NCBI RefSeq assembly: GCF_964340395.1
Contig: NC_135559.1
Coordinates: 20,663,111-20,680,610, forward strand
Length of the DNA: 17,500 nt
Origin: Glandiceps talaboti
Lineage: Eukaryota; Hemichordata; Enteropneusta; Spengelidae
Reading direction: 5' to 3'
Below the pieces are notes generated by a model. It searched no databases. It saw only the letters and a program-made list of their open reading frames with translations, and was not told the DNA's origin. The position numbers were made by a program, and so were the translations under genes. Below, in pieces: positions 1-8,537 of this stretch. The stretch's first letter is position 1, and each line of letters begins with the position of its first letter.

Positions 1-255
1 CCTATGAAAAAAACCTTGGCTATATGAAATGTATTAAAAGTTTAAGTTCGTTGGACCTCGATGTAATTTTTCTAATCAGAAAACATTCTGTAAAATGTTT
101 GGCGAAGATTTTCCTTTGCTTTACTGAGCATTTTTACAGTCGGGCTTGTTGGCAATGACATAAACATTAATGGCGTAAATGATTTACAAAATTAAGTTTG
201 TGAGATTAGCATGTGTTTGATGTGTGTTATCGATATATCAACTTTATTTGAACAG

Positions 256-567
256 GAGGGTGTAGGCTTTGGCCACGGTCTATTTGGAGATCAGGTTGTT
301 CGATGGGAAGATGTTTCATTGCAAGCTGTAGACCCTGGAGATATAAACGGTCGAATTTCACCTCCTGACCATTTTACATCGGAACGACGTGGAAGACTTG
401 ACTCTCCCCCTTACGAGGTTAATTCTTACACCAGTGCATACAAGTGTGCAGAAGAGTGTCTAAAACTACCGTGGACAAAGTGTATTAGCTTTAATTATGA
501 TTACGGAGAAAGTGGACGGTGTGAGTTCCTAGAGCAGATAGAAGGACACGGAGTGGAACTCCATGAG
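256..567 (+). CDS. Host gene exon 1 of window: PAN/apple-like module
   Basis: Internal exon of a large host gene; earlier exons lie outside the window. The acceptor is TTTGAACAG at 255 and the donor is GAG|GTTGGT at 568; the exon has 104 codons and begins and ends in phase 0. It encodes a segment with Cys spacing like a PAN/apple domain: YKCAEECLKLPWTKC, then an F-N-Y core and GRCEFLE, giving four cysteines in about 30 residues. PAN modules are extracellular binding folds held by disulfides. Upstream of them is a Gly/Asp/Pro-rich stretch I do not recognise. The last codons (VELHE) read smoothly into SGYFYY of the next exon, which supports the junction. The donor is weaker than most others here, and domain membership rests on the cysteine pattern only. 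Confidence 0.72.
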
Positions 568-1233
568 GTTGGTTTTATTACGTTGGAATAGTTTCTTGGC
601 GACATGTTGATGGAAGCTAAAACCTAGATAGACAGCAGCCGGCCAAATCACGCACGCACAACACGGGGTCCCACGCTATTAAAACCTAGCCAGTTACTAG
701 GGACGTGCAATCTATCAAAACTTATTTCTGAGCAAATATTTACACGAAATACCCCCCCCCCCCCATAACTCTCAGACTCGATGCAAATAAGTCAAATTCA
801 ATATGGTGGACAGAGCTTGGAATGAGTAAGAGTTTACATGATCTAGTGATTTTGTGTGACGTCATTGGTCTCATGTTTGTAAATAAACGAAAAGCAGACA
901 TGCGTATCGGACGACCTCTAAACTTTAAAGACCCTACTTCTTTGACCAACAATTGCACTAATCCTGTATTTGATAATCATCACATGCTTTCAGTAGCATG
1001 GCGGGTTTCAAATGAAGTTACGGTTTTGACAAGTCATTGGAGGACTGTGGAGTTAGAAGTCGTACATCCCACATTCGGCCTTTGGACAACCTAGCCTGTT
1101 GACTGCGTTGACTGTGACTTTCATAGGCGGTGTCCTCTCAAAAAGACGACAGCTAGCTATAGAAGTCACAGTCAACGCAGAAAACAGTCTAAAGGTAACC
1201 ATCCAAGACTCTCTATATTTTCGTTTTACATAG
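568..1233 (+). other. Intron 1
   Basis: Non-coding 666 bp between host exons. It holds a C homopolymer at about 750-764 and an 18-bp perfect inverted repeat (1103-1120 and 1163-1180). An open stretch at 822-1094 has no domain-like content or splice context, and I take it as chance. Confidence 0.65.
1103..1180. repeat. 18-bp inverted repeat with 42-nt loop
   Basis: CTGCGTTGACTGTGACTT at 1103-1120 is the exact reverse complement of 1163-1180. It lies about 50 nt before the acceptor at 1233. It could be the remnant of a small transposon or an RNA hairpin in the pre-mRNA. No target-site duplication was identified. Confidence 0.8.
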
Positions 1234-1357
1234 TCTGGATATTTCTACTATTTTGAGAGGCTTGGCGTTGGACAGACAGTACAATTTGATCATGAAGAAT
1301 TATATCTTCGACATGAAGACACTCAATATTTCAATATGTATATGCAGAATACACTTG
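1234..1357 (+). CDS. Host gene exon 2: start of first FN3-like unit
   Basis: Acceptor TTTTACATAG at 1233 and donor TTG|GTGAGT at 1358; 124 bp, phase 0 in and phase 1 out. It encodes a segment beginning SGYFYYFERLGVG and ending YFNMYMQNTLG. The end matches the 'Y-x-x-x-x-x-N-x-x-G' strand seen in the later repeats (for example YYSTIVAYNAG in exon 9). The phase-1 G completes a Gly codon with the next exon. I read it as the C-terminal half of an immunoglobulin-fold (fibronectin-III-like) unit directly after the PAN-like module. The function of the protein is unknown; secretion or cell-surface display is inferred from the domain types. Confidence 0.72.
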
Positions 1358-1462
1358 GTGAGTAAATTTAAAGGCACCGAGATTTGATTGATTTTTTTTT
1401 CTATTTCTTTGTTCGACATAATCTTTGTTCAAAATTCACTGTGCATGTGTGTTCTTGTACAG

Positions 1463-1634
1463 GGTATGAAATGGTCATCACTTCAAAGTCGGTTATTGTA
1501 GACTTTGTACCGCCAGCACCCGGTCTAATGAAAAATGCTGCTTTTGATGACGTATCTCATGAGAGCTGTGTTGAATTCGTGCCTGATGAATGGGAGTCGA
1601 GATGTATCGAAGAGACACCCTTAAAGAACCACAG
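1463..1634 (+). CDS. Host gene exon 3: FN3-like unit boundary (VDFVPP)
   Basis: Acceptor TTCTTGTACAG at 1462 and donor ACAG|GTAATG at 1635; 172 bp, phase 1 in and phase 2 out. It encodes YEMVITSKSVIVDFVPPAPG followed by a Cys-containing segment with two cysteines. The V-D-x-x-P-P motif is the unit boundary repeated in later exons (VDTSPP, YDATPP, VDPSPP). The AG left at the end combines with G of the next exon to give Arg. The open frame continues into the intron for only two codons, which fits the predicted donor. Confidence 0.78.
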
Positions 1635-2002
1635 GTAATGATTTGAGCGGTTGCCTATTGCTGTCTGTATTGTCCACTTCATTCTACGTTAGTGAAAAAT
1701 AACAAATTTCGGTATATTCAAACACAATCAAATACTGACACATATTAGGCCTAAACGAGCATGACAAATATCAAATACAATACACGTCAGTTGACCTGAA
1801 TCAGAACGTCGCCTTGGTCGACATATATCTGATGAATATTTCAACACTTTATTATTTGGCTTGATACAAATATTGCAGTTAATTTCATTATCAGGCGCAA
1901 CAAAAGTTTCACCTACAGTATTTCATTTTCGCTTGAGCTACCTGTAAGGTAATCTACAACATGCGTTGCATGTCATCAGATTTTTTTTGGAATTCACTGC
2001 AG
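1635..2002 (+). other. Intron 3
   Basis: 368 bp, AT-rich, ending in a T-run and CACTGCAG. I see no gene or clear repeat in it. Confidence 0.6.
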
Positions 2003-2097
2003 GTATATCATAGATGGCGAAGGGTCTCGAACAGTGTTTAATGGACATGAACAACTTGTAGATCTGTTGTACACACGAGCTAATGAATATGTATCAG
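2003..2097 (+). CDS. Host gene exon 4
   Basis: Short exon of 95 bp, with acceptor CACTGCAG at 2002 and donor TCAG|GTGAGT at 2098; phase 2 in, phase 1 out. It encodes a single unbroken segment, from YIIDGEGSRTVFNG to RANEYVS. It has no stand-alone domain. It supplies the region between the V-D-F-V-P-P boundary and the A-N-W-D-G-F strand of the next exon, matching the position of this spacer in other units. It is supported by strong splice consensus on both sides and by phase agreement with its neighbours, but is too short for the coding potential to prove it alone. Confidence 0.7.
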
Positions 2098-2866
2098 GTG
2101 AGTATTATCTTTCATAGATGTGTAGGTACCGTACAACAAACCTCGCTTAATCCTATAATGTGTCTTGCAATTGGCCTTGATTTTATAGAATTTTGCTCCG
2201 ATTTGGTTGGATTGGTGAACTGTCTCCGAAAATGCTGACGTTAATACAATAGTAGGCCTACACATCTGTTGTTTTCAATGAACTATTTCTTTATTACCTC
2301 AATCTGTCAACTGGACCAGGATTTTAATTAATATATGATTTCTAATTAAACTAACGCTCTTTAATATTCACACTTAAAATCATGTGGATTGATACATTGT
2401 TTGTTACCACAAATAATTCATTCATAGTCACCCTGACCAGTGTGGGAGGTTTATTTTATCAGAAACTCCAGATAAGTTATTACGATAACCACATATAATC
2501 CAATAGTCCTTTGCCTCTGAGCATGCTCAGTCTGGATTGCAAGTTCCTTATTAAATTGCATTTTTATTGTAATGGACGCTTTTTAATTAATTCGAACAAA
2601 TTGTGTTATTTAAATTAACAAATATTGTGGATGAAGACGTCCGTTGCAAGTAACCATGACTACATAAACGTGGCAAGGTTACTTGCTATGACTGGCGTTG
2701 AGCGCCACCTATCGAGGACACTATTTTTTTAGTAGTATATTCGTTTTGGAAGAAGAACTGCTCAGTTTGATGAGTATTAGCGACTGCGGGTAGGCTGAGC
2801 ATATTACAGTTAGACCATATCCCACTCACGTGTTTACCGCAAAATCATATTTATCCTTACTTTCAG
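2098..2866 (+). other. Intron 4
   Basis: 769 bp. It contains a 10-bp inverted repeat (GCAAGTAACC at 2646-2655 and GGTTACTTGC at 2677-2686) followed by the short palindromic run TGGCGTTGAGCGCCA near 2693. This may be a decayed small transposon. No gene seen. Confidence 0.6.
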
Positions 2867-3046
2867 CAAACTGGGATGGTTTCCATGACAACGAGACTGG
2901 TATATTTGGGTACACATGGACCGTTGGATTAGAACCGTGTCTTGATGACGTACATCCTCACAAAGATCCCCATTCACATTTATTTGATGAGAGTGAATGG
3001 ACCCATATAGGCTTAGCGTATCCACTTTCTGTACCATATCTACCAG
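2867..3046 (+). CDS. Host gene exon 5: FN3-like core (ANWDGFHDNETGI)
   Basis: Acceptor CTTACTTTCAG at 2866 and donor CCAG|GTAAAT at 3047; 180 bp, phase 1 in and out. It encodes NWDGFHDNETGIFGYTWTVG, the clearest copy of the unit's core pattern: a Trp, then G-F-x-D-x-E-[ST]-G-I, then an aromatic strand ending V-G. This is the pattern of extracellular FN3-like repeats in large invertebrate proteins. The rest is acidic and His-rich (LDDVHPHKDPHSH) and may be a loop. Confidence 0.83.
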
Positions 3047-3300
3047 GTAAATCCATACCAAATATTTGATGACTAGAAAACGTAGGCTTACAGTAGTCTG
3101 AAATGTTCCACAAGGTATTACGTCATGATGGAAGACACTTAAGTTGAAAATCTTGCCATCTGGCTTGACAAAGTCTTTACAAAGTCTCGTTACATTTTAG
3201 TGTCTGGCTCAACACAAGTCTTAGTAATATCGCTAAATGTTAGCATCTGGTTTTCCACAAATTGATGCACAGTTTTTGCAACCATTCGTGCATGTTTCAG

Positions 3301-3481
3301 ATGGACGATACCATGTCAGTGTGAGGGCGCTAAACAAGGTTCAATTTGGTGGACCAATGGCAACTACTGTCTGTCATTCAACATTTTACACGATCGATAA
3401 CACACCACCACTGGTGAACGACGTTTTCAATGTCCACTATGATGACGTGGCATGTATGATAAGCACACAATATAACGTCAG
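3301..3481 (+). CDS. Host gene exon 6: FN3-like strand and DNTPP boundary
   Basis: Acceptor CATGTTTCAG at 3300 and donor TCAG|GTATGT at 3482; 181 bp, phase 1 in and phase 2 out. It encodes DGRYHVSVRALNKVQFGG, the 'Y-x-V-x-V-x-A-x-N' strand typical of the F strand of an FN3 fold, and then YTIDNTPPLVN, the unit boundary. The following part lacks the W-x-G-F motif of the other units, so this unit seems divergent. Confidence 0.82.
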
Positions 3482-4420
3482 GTATGTGATTTGATATGAT
3501 ATGTGTTTTATTGTCATATATATACCGATACATATATAATGAAATGTGCATTGATTTTGCGTGTAATGAAAAATTTACAAAAACAATATTCTATAGAGGA
3601 CTCCGAACACGAGATTGGTGCGTCAACAGAGAACTTAAATTGATTCATTAAGAGTGCGGACTGCAGTTGGATAAAAGCTAAACAATGTGCGATTTGAACC
3701 TGATTTGATCGATGCGTTACGAACACGACTAGCGCGACTCGAACTACTTGGCAGTGTCATCCTACAATGTTTCAATATTAAGGTAGAATGTGGGGACCAA
3801 TTTCCCTAAAATGAAAATTCCTAAAATGATCCCAAACTTCACCAGATGAAACCGGGTTGTTCCTTTTGAAATAATGAAATAAATTTGAGGGTTCGCCGTC
3901 TTGTTTTCAAGCAAATTGTCAATCTTGTACTATCGACATGGAATTCGGCAGCCATTGTGGATTCTAAAGTGACTTAATTCTTATATTATTTTGATCTCTA
4001 TTTCAAAAAATACGTTGACCACTCTTTGTTTTGTTTTTCATGATTTTAAACTGAGAATAAGTTTGACCTTTCTTGAACAAAGCCTCGTAACAGCCGCAGT
4101 TTAAGATTTTTTTTCGGTGGCGCATACTACTATGTCAAATGCTCGTTTTGATGATGAATTTTCAAAAAATGTGAAAATATACAATAGTTTGTCCCTTTTT
4201 TTGTTTATTTTTCTGTGTACGTAATCTTGCAACAGGTTCCATTGGGAGAACAGTGCTTAGCACTAAAATGGTGTCTGAAAGATTAATGAATAAATTAGTA
4301 ATAAAATACAATACTGCACATGAACAGTAACTGAATATTAACTGTCTATTATATGGGACGGATCAGTCTCATCTACTGTCGATATATTTAGTTATAACTT
4401 TATCTTCACTTTTATTTCAG
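3482..4420 (+). other. Intron 6
   Basis: 939 bp, AT-rich, with several T/A homopolymer runs. No domain-bearing reading frame or clear structured repeat was seen. It ends in a good acceptor (CTTTTATTTCAG). Confidence 0.6.
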
Positions 4421-4587
4421 TGATGATTTATCTTATATAAGGGAAATCGATTTTGGACTTGGTAAAAGTACTCGTGATACATATATAATGAACTGGGAGA
4501 GAGAGAGTAATCTGACGCACATTGAACAACACTTTTGTGTACCGGATGGCATTCCAACTTGGGTCAAGATCAGAGCCATTAATAATG
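4421..4587 (+). CDS. Host gene exon 7: divergent FN3-like unit
   Basis: Acceptor TTTTATTTCAG at 4420 and donor AATG|GTAAGT at 4588; 167 bp, phase 2 in and phase 1 out. It encodes SDDLSYIREIDFGLG, then a middle section with NWERESN, and ends WVKIRAINN, which matches the Y/W-x-K/V-x-x-A-x-N strand of the other units. The W-x-G-F-x-D-x-E-S-G-I core is missing, replaced by IREIDFGLG. This points to one degenerate repeat unit spanning exons 6-7. Confidence 0.8.
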
Positions 4588-4603
4588 GTAAGTTCATATT
4601 GGG

Positions 4604-4612
4604 AATGACACG
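4604..4612. repeat. Target-site duplication of foldback element, left copy
   Basis: AATGACACG is repeated exactly at 4829-4837, immediately outside the other end of the inverted-repeat element. Confidence 0.75.
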
Positions 4613-4828
4613 GAGACTGTCGACAGTCGCTCTCGCCTTTTTTCCCCTAAGTTTTATCTAAACTCCGATCCGGCGCAACACTAGTATAATCGCAAACTGA
4701 TATTGAGGGCCGAAGGCCCGAATGGTCGAGGGCCCTCGATATCAGTTTGCGATTAGACTAGTGTTGCGCCGGATCGGAGTTTAGATAAAATGGAGGAAAA
4801 AAAGGCGCGAGCGACTGTCGACAGTCTA
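4613..4828. mobile_element. Foldback MITE-like element with 9-bp target duplication
   Basis: Two arms of about 97 nt (4614-4711 and 4731-4827) are near-perfect reverse complements: the inner 45-50 nt around ACTCCGATCCGGCGCAACAC match with a single mismatch, and the outer ends share AGACTGTCGACAGTCGCT. The loop is about 19 nt. AATGACACG flanks the element on both sides (4604-4612 and 4829-4837), a 9-bp target-site duplication. The length, absence of coding capacity and terminal repeats fit a non-autonomous DNA transposon. A 9-bp duplication is typical of Mutator-like elements, but the superfamily is a guess. It would fold into a long hairpin in the host pre-mRNA. Confidence 0.85.
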
Positions 4829-4837
4829 AATGACACG
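4829..4837. repeat. Target-site duplication of foldback element, right copy
   Basis: Exact second copy of AATGACACG, also present at 4604-4612. Confidence 0.75.
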
Positions 4838-5101
4838 CAGAAATTTGTGTTGTTGTGGTCAAAGTTTTATAAACCTGTGATCATAAGTATCACTCTGAAC
4901 TGAAGCTACATGTAATTTTTTTACCTGATTTGATCTGAAGTTCTTCCGTAAGGTACGTGCACGTACCACGTAGAATACAACAACCAGTGCGTGGATATGT
5001 GGATGAAACCTTGGATATCTATCATTTGATAAAACGACCAAACACTGCTTATGTTATGTATGCTAATTTCCTCACACAGGTCTTACCCGAAAACACGCAC
5101 G

Positions 5102-5120
5102 CAGACAGACAGACATGTTC

Positions 5121-5165
<45 letters not shown>

Positions 5166-5188
5166 TGTACAGACAGACAGACAGACAA
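5102..5188. repeat. CAGA tetranucleotide microsatellite
   Basis: Nearly continuous CAGA/GACA tetranucleotides, interrupted by ATGTT and ATGTA. The apparent QTDRQTDR reading frames on both strands come from this repeat and are not genes. Confidence 0.95.
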
Positions 5189-5322
5189 CATAACCACAAA
5201 TACCTCTCCTTTACTAAAGGTGAACACGAATTTCGTGTTCAGTTTAAATTTGACTGTAGATTTGACCTTGAATGCGCAAAGAAAACGACTCATATTATTA
5301 AACTTTTCATTTTTCGTATCAG

Positions 5323-5496
5323 TTGACCTTCGGACTATCGGTCATGCCGAAGCACCCATCATCGTGGACACAAGTCCCCCTATAGCAGGAGAGGTGTTCG
5401 ATGGAATAGTTCATGATCATGACATTGACTATCAGTCTTATGGTGATGAAATATGTGTTAGTTGGCATGGTTTCTACGATCAAGAAAGTGGCATTG
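5323..5496 (+). CDS. Host gene exon 8: FN3-like unit (VDTSPP, SWHGFYDQESGI)
   Basis: Acceptor TTCGTATCAG at 5322 and donor ATTG|GTATGT at 5497; 174 bp, phase 1 in and out. It encodes IIVDTSPPIAGEVFDG, then an Asp-rich connector (HDHDIDYQSYGDE), then SWHGFYDQESGI. Boundary motif and core motif are both present in one exon, so this exon shows the unit's full N-terminal half. The closely similar exons 10 and 14 argue for tandem duplication of a two-exon unit. Confidence 0.87.
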
Positions 5497-5853
5497 GTAT
5501 GTTTTCGAATTCTTCATTGGTTTAGAATTTAGTTCCAGCTCGAAAGAATAACTACAACCACACCGATCGGCTTGGGTGCAACGCTGAGAAATCTAGCCAC
5601 CATTTAATCTAATATAAGGACAGCCATTTAAATGATTCTCGAGAGATTTTCGTCTCAAAGAAACCCTGACGCCATACAATTTTTGAGCGAAATTCAGTGT
5701 GGTGTTCAGATATTGCAACACATCGGGCTTGTCAACAAACAAAAATTACTTCATTCTGACTTGGGTTACCACGATCTGTCTAAACCACTCTTGGCGTCAT
5801 TTGATGTCGGTTCTTATGCTACATATTACAGTATTTGTTGTTTATCTCTGTAG
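5497..5853 (+). other. Intron 8
   Basis: 357 bp. Two overlapping open frames at 5632-5896 have no recognisable domain, and one runs into exon 9 from outside; I treat them as chance. Nothing else seen. Confidence 0.6.
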
Positions 5854-6045
5854 CGAAATACGAATGGTTTGCTGGAACATCACCCGGGGAAAATGACACC
5901 GTACCAATCACAGAACTCAGTCATACAGAATATAGTGCTTGTAGCGGTGATGTGTACTTGGTCCATAATGAAACGTATTATTCAACAATCGTAGCTTACA
6001 ATGCTGGTCACCGTAACCTATATACAAGTGTAACCAGTGACGGTG
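5854..6045 (+). CDS. Host gene exon 9: second half of FN3-like unit
   Basis: Acceptor TTATCTCTGTAG at 5853 and donor GGTG|GTAAGT at 6046; 192 bp, phase 1 in and out. It encodes AKYEWFAGTSPG, continuing the strand after D-x-E-S-G-I, and then YYSTIVAYNAG and TSVTSDGG. This completes the unit begun in exon 8. There are single cysteines and a potential N-glycosylation site (HNETYY), which fits an extracellular protein. Confidence 0.86.
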
Positions 6046-6194
6046 GTAAGTAATTCTTAGAAAGGTTTCTCAAATAAGGTTATATCAAACAAAGAGAGTG
6101 AACGTTCACCTGCAATGCACTATATACCATTTTTTTAAGTTAATAAAATTGTTATGTTGCATGTCACCACTGACATAAGTGTTCTCCTTTGAAG

Positions 6195-6374
6195 TGCTTT
6201 ACGATGCGACTCCCCCAGTTGAAGGTTGGATAAAAGATGGACTAGACGCATCGGAAGACACACAATATTCGTCTGAAAGGGCTACAGTGTCAGCAAATTG
6301 GGATGGTTTTTACGATCCAGAGTCAGATATAAAGGAGTATACATTAACCGTGTGGAGAAAACATGCTGATATAG
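6195..6374 (+). CDS. Host gene exon 10: FN3-like unit (YDATPP, ANWDGFYDPESDI)
   Basis: Acceptor TCCTTTGAAG at 6194 and donor ATAG|GTACGA at 6375; 180 bp, phase 1 in and out. It encodes LYDATPPVEGWIKDG, then SANWDGFYDPESDIKEYTLT. It has the same layout and the same phases as exon 8, with D in place of G in the E-S-G-I motif. The downstream donor is only moderate (GTACGA). Confidence 0.85.
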
Positions 6375-6740
6375 GTACGAAGACTAGTTTTACTTTTCGA
6401 GGGATTTGAAACTATTAAATGTCGTTCACCATGCAGATGACAGTGTAGTGACTAATAGACCATCTAGATCAGAACATCCTCCCCGGTGATGAAGAGTGAC
6501 GGGGGTGGGGGTGGGGGTTATTACTTCTGGGACAAATTGTTCACCACAACGCCATCTATTGAAGGACAGTTATCGTCGTCAGTTTGTTCCAAAGGAAGGC
6601 AACATTCATGTTACGGATACGTAGATATGAAAGAAGTGCCTTGGTTATGTAGCAACGAACATCATTCTTAAAGTAGTCTAAGTAAAGTTCTAAACTTGTG
6701 AATCTGTTTACTGATATTACTGACATTTATTTTTCACCAG
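6375..6740 (+). other. Intron 10, with G-rich tract
   Basis: 366 bp. GGGGGTGGGGGTGGGGG at about 6499-6515 is a run of three 5-G blocks that could adopt a G-quadruplex only if a block is split. A short open frame at 6486-6671 arises from this tract and is not supported as coding. Confidence 0.6.
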
Positions 6741-6985
6741 AAAACAATACATATCCAACCACAATGATTCATGAAGCAGAGACGATATCCATGTCATCTA
6801 ACACCATCGATTGGCACCACTTTCATCTACATCAAGGTGACTTTGTGTACGTAGAATTAGAAGCTATAAATAACGCTTTGAGTAGCACGGAAGTTACATC
6901 AGATGGCTATACCGTTGACCTGACAGAACCCACCTTGTACTATATCGGAGATGGCAGTACTTTAGGACAAAATAGTCGGTTTACG
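6741..6985 (+). CDS. Host gene exon 11: FN3-like strand and VDLTEP boundary
   Basis: Acceptor TTTTTCACCAG at 6740 and donor TACG|GTGAGT at 6986; 245 bp, phase 1 in and phase 0 out. It encodes a Thr/His-rich segment, then FVYVELEAINNALSSTEVTS and YTVDLTEPTLYYIGDG. The usual P-P of the boundary is E-P here. This is the longest repeat exon and carries the second half of one unit plus the start of the next, so an intron present elsewhere was lost or moved. Confidence 0.85.
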
Positions 6986-7440
6986 GTGAGTATTGTCCAA
7001 AGAATAAAAGTTAAAATATAAACGGGAAACATAAGTAGCATTCGTATGCTAGGGAAAGTTACTTAATCAATCATGTGTCATATAACCTCTCTACAAAACA
7101 ACATTTTTTGGACAAGGGTTCAAGTAATGTGTCTGAATATTGTAACGTTCTGAATTTCCCACCGTGCCTCGCCACGTTGTTCAGCAGGCCAGCCATACAG
7201 GAAGTTTATCGTGTAATCTGGTCCATCTACATGAGAACTACTAATTCTCGTCCATATCTTCAGATCTAGATCGCTTGAGTTTCCTGCATGAATCTATTGA
7301 TCCAAAACCAGTAAATATATCAGTGTGTATTAAAGAATCTCAACTCATGGGTGCATACAAGTATTTTGTATGTTATATTATATTGATAACGTTATGTGGT
7401 GTGATTTACGTTACTCTGTGTGTCACTCTTACGGATTCAG
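6986..7440 (+). other. Intron 11
   Basis: 455 bp. Two open stretches (7075-7269 and 7275-7478) have no domain content; the second overlaps exon 12 in another frame. No repeat or RNA gene recognised. Confidence 0.6.
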
Positions 7441-7562
7441 GCAAGTACAAATCAGTTAGCCGCCAACTGGAACTTTGAAGACCTCGAGTCCGGTGTTGAT
7501 CATTACAAGGTGACTATCTATGAGACGTTTGGTGGTACAAGGAGGAAGATATATCCGGCACA
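7441..7562 (+). CDS. Host gene exon 12: FN3-like core (LAANWNFEDLESGV)
   Basis: Acceptor CTTACGGATTCAG at 7440 and donor CA|GTAAGT at 7563; 122 bp, phase 0 in and phase 2 out. It encodes ASTNQLAANWNFEDLESGVD and then a short strand HYKVTIYE. An alternative acceptor AAATCAG at 7455 would shorten it by five codons in the same frame. It is the last exon before the retrotransposon. Its trailing CA is completed by G at 16717 to give Gln, so the reading frame survives the insertion if the whole element is spliced out. Confidence 0.84.
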
Positions 7563-7665
7563 GTAAGTTTATATGATACTCTTTATAAGATAACTACGGA
7601 AATAGAACGGCACAAGCCATGCTTGTAAAACATACAGTAGAAGCCAGTTAACCTGAAACGAAACG

Positions 7666-7745
7666 TCGTCTGCATCAATAAAAATCTTACCTCTGTTGCT
7701 ACATTTTATCGTCTAGATCAACAAAAATCTTACACACATTGCTAC
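7666..7745. repeat. Two tandem 43-bp-period repeats at the insertion point
   Basis: TCGTCTGCATCAATAAAAAT at 7666 recurs as TCGTCTAGATCAACAAAAAT at 7709, both continuing CTTAC...TTGCTAC. The 3' flank of the retrotransposon (CTACATTGTATCTTC from 16355) resembles what follows the first copy (CTACATTTTATCGTC), so the empty site probably had part of a third unit. Confidence 0.75.
7742..7745. repeat. Retrotransposon target-site duplication, left
   Basis: CTAC directly before the TG that opens the 5' LTR; repeated at 16355-16358 directly after the CA that closes the 3' LTR. Confidence 0.85.
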
Positions 7746-7905
7746 TGTAACCTACTCCATTTTTCACTTTTGAGTATAAGGTTTAGTTGTTATTAAGTAT
7801 ACATGTGTCAAGTATTGCTCAGTACAAGCCTGTAACGGAGGGTTGTGTGATGCCACCAGGTGACAGGGTGGGAGAGGACAACCACGCGTGGGGTCTTGCT
7901 ACGTC

Positions 7906-8045
7906 AGCAGATTCCATTAAACTATTTCTTGAGTGAACGGAGAAACTTTGTTCTCTGCCTGTTATTTGTATTTCCCTCAAGATTTGCCGTAGAATGGTTA
8001 CTCATCCATCCTACATTAAGTAACAACTCTCTACTTCATTCACAG
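7906..8045 (+). repeat. Intra-LTR direct repeat, copy 1 (exon-like)
   Basis: 140 bp identical to 8533-8672 in the same LTR. It begins AGCAG|ATTCC and ends TTCACAG|GTATGT, so it looks like an exon with an AG acceptor before 7911 and a good donor after 8045. The 135-bp core (7911-8045) is open in one frame for 45 codons with phase 0 at both ends. Whether it is spliced or translated is unknown. Confidence 0.9.
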
Positions 8046-8537
8046 GTATGTTTAGACATTATCTATAGTGTTTATTGTGTAGCATTTTGAACTAGAACTT
8101 GATCGTGTGAATTGCCTCCAAAAGTTAGCGACGCCATGCAGTTCTTACATGTGTTCTATTTATAGCCGTTACACGAGTCAACTGATGCATATTGTAGTTT
8201 GAGACACTTTGTACTTGTAACTTTAGCGATGGTTTCCAAATGATGATTACGAGTTTCTATTTCATTGTAATGAGTACTTTTAGAGCGTCTATTGTATTTT
8301 TGCATAGAGTTTCCTGTCAGTTTTGCCAAAATACATTGCCTAGCATACTGACTGTCTGAATCATTGTACTGTTACACTGCCACCTAGAGGTGAGTCAATT
8401 ACACAAGTTTGGCACCATTACTTGTATCTTAATTTAGCATATCTGTACTTATAAGATGAATCAAGTTTATTTTGAGAGAGATTCATTATGTAAAGTCTAT
8501 ATATTATTTTGTCTATTGTATATTTTATTTTAAGCAG
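8046..8537 (+). other. Possible intron inside the LTR
   Basis: The sequence between the two direct repeats begins GTATGT and ends TATTTTATTTTAAGCAG, which looks like a complete GT-AG intron of 492 bp. Removing it would join the two 45-codon copies in frame. This is suggestive only; an LTR needs unspliced full-length RNA to copy itself. Confidence 0.35.

Larger units (their letters stand above)
4588..5322 (+). other. Intron 7
   Basis: 735 bp. It holds the foldback element at 4613-4828, only 25 nt after the donor, and the CAGA microsatellite at 5102-5188. It ends in ATTTTTCGTATCAG. Confidence 0.7.
7563..7745 (+). other. Intron 12, part upstream of the retrotransposon
   Basis: Start of the intron that carries the retrotransposon. 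Two diverged copies of a 37-nt sequence lie in tandem with 43-bp period (7666-7702 and 7709-7745); the element inserted right at the end of the second. The intron continues at 16355. Confidence 0.7.

Noticed and set aside
822-1094. Open frame in intron 1
   Set aside because: No domain features, no fitting splice phase, and it spans a sequence with an inverted repeat beside it.
5100-5190. CRISPR-like array
   Set aside because: Uniform tetranucleotide repeat with no spacers; the genome is eukaryotic.
4957-5326. Q-T-D-R repeat proteins on both strands
   Set aside because: Produced by the CAGA microsatellite; no splice sites or domain outside it fits.
6486-6671. Open frame with TTPSIEG in intron 10
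   Set aside because: It resembles the unit boundary by chance only; it begins in a G-tract and has no acceptor/donor pair in phase with exons 10 and 11.
7860-8090. LTR reading frames (7860-8090, 8472-8684 and their 3' copies) as genes
   Set aside because: Short, identical in both LTRs, overlapping the non-coding control region; reported only as an exon-like repeat, not as a CDS.
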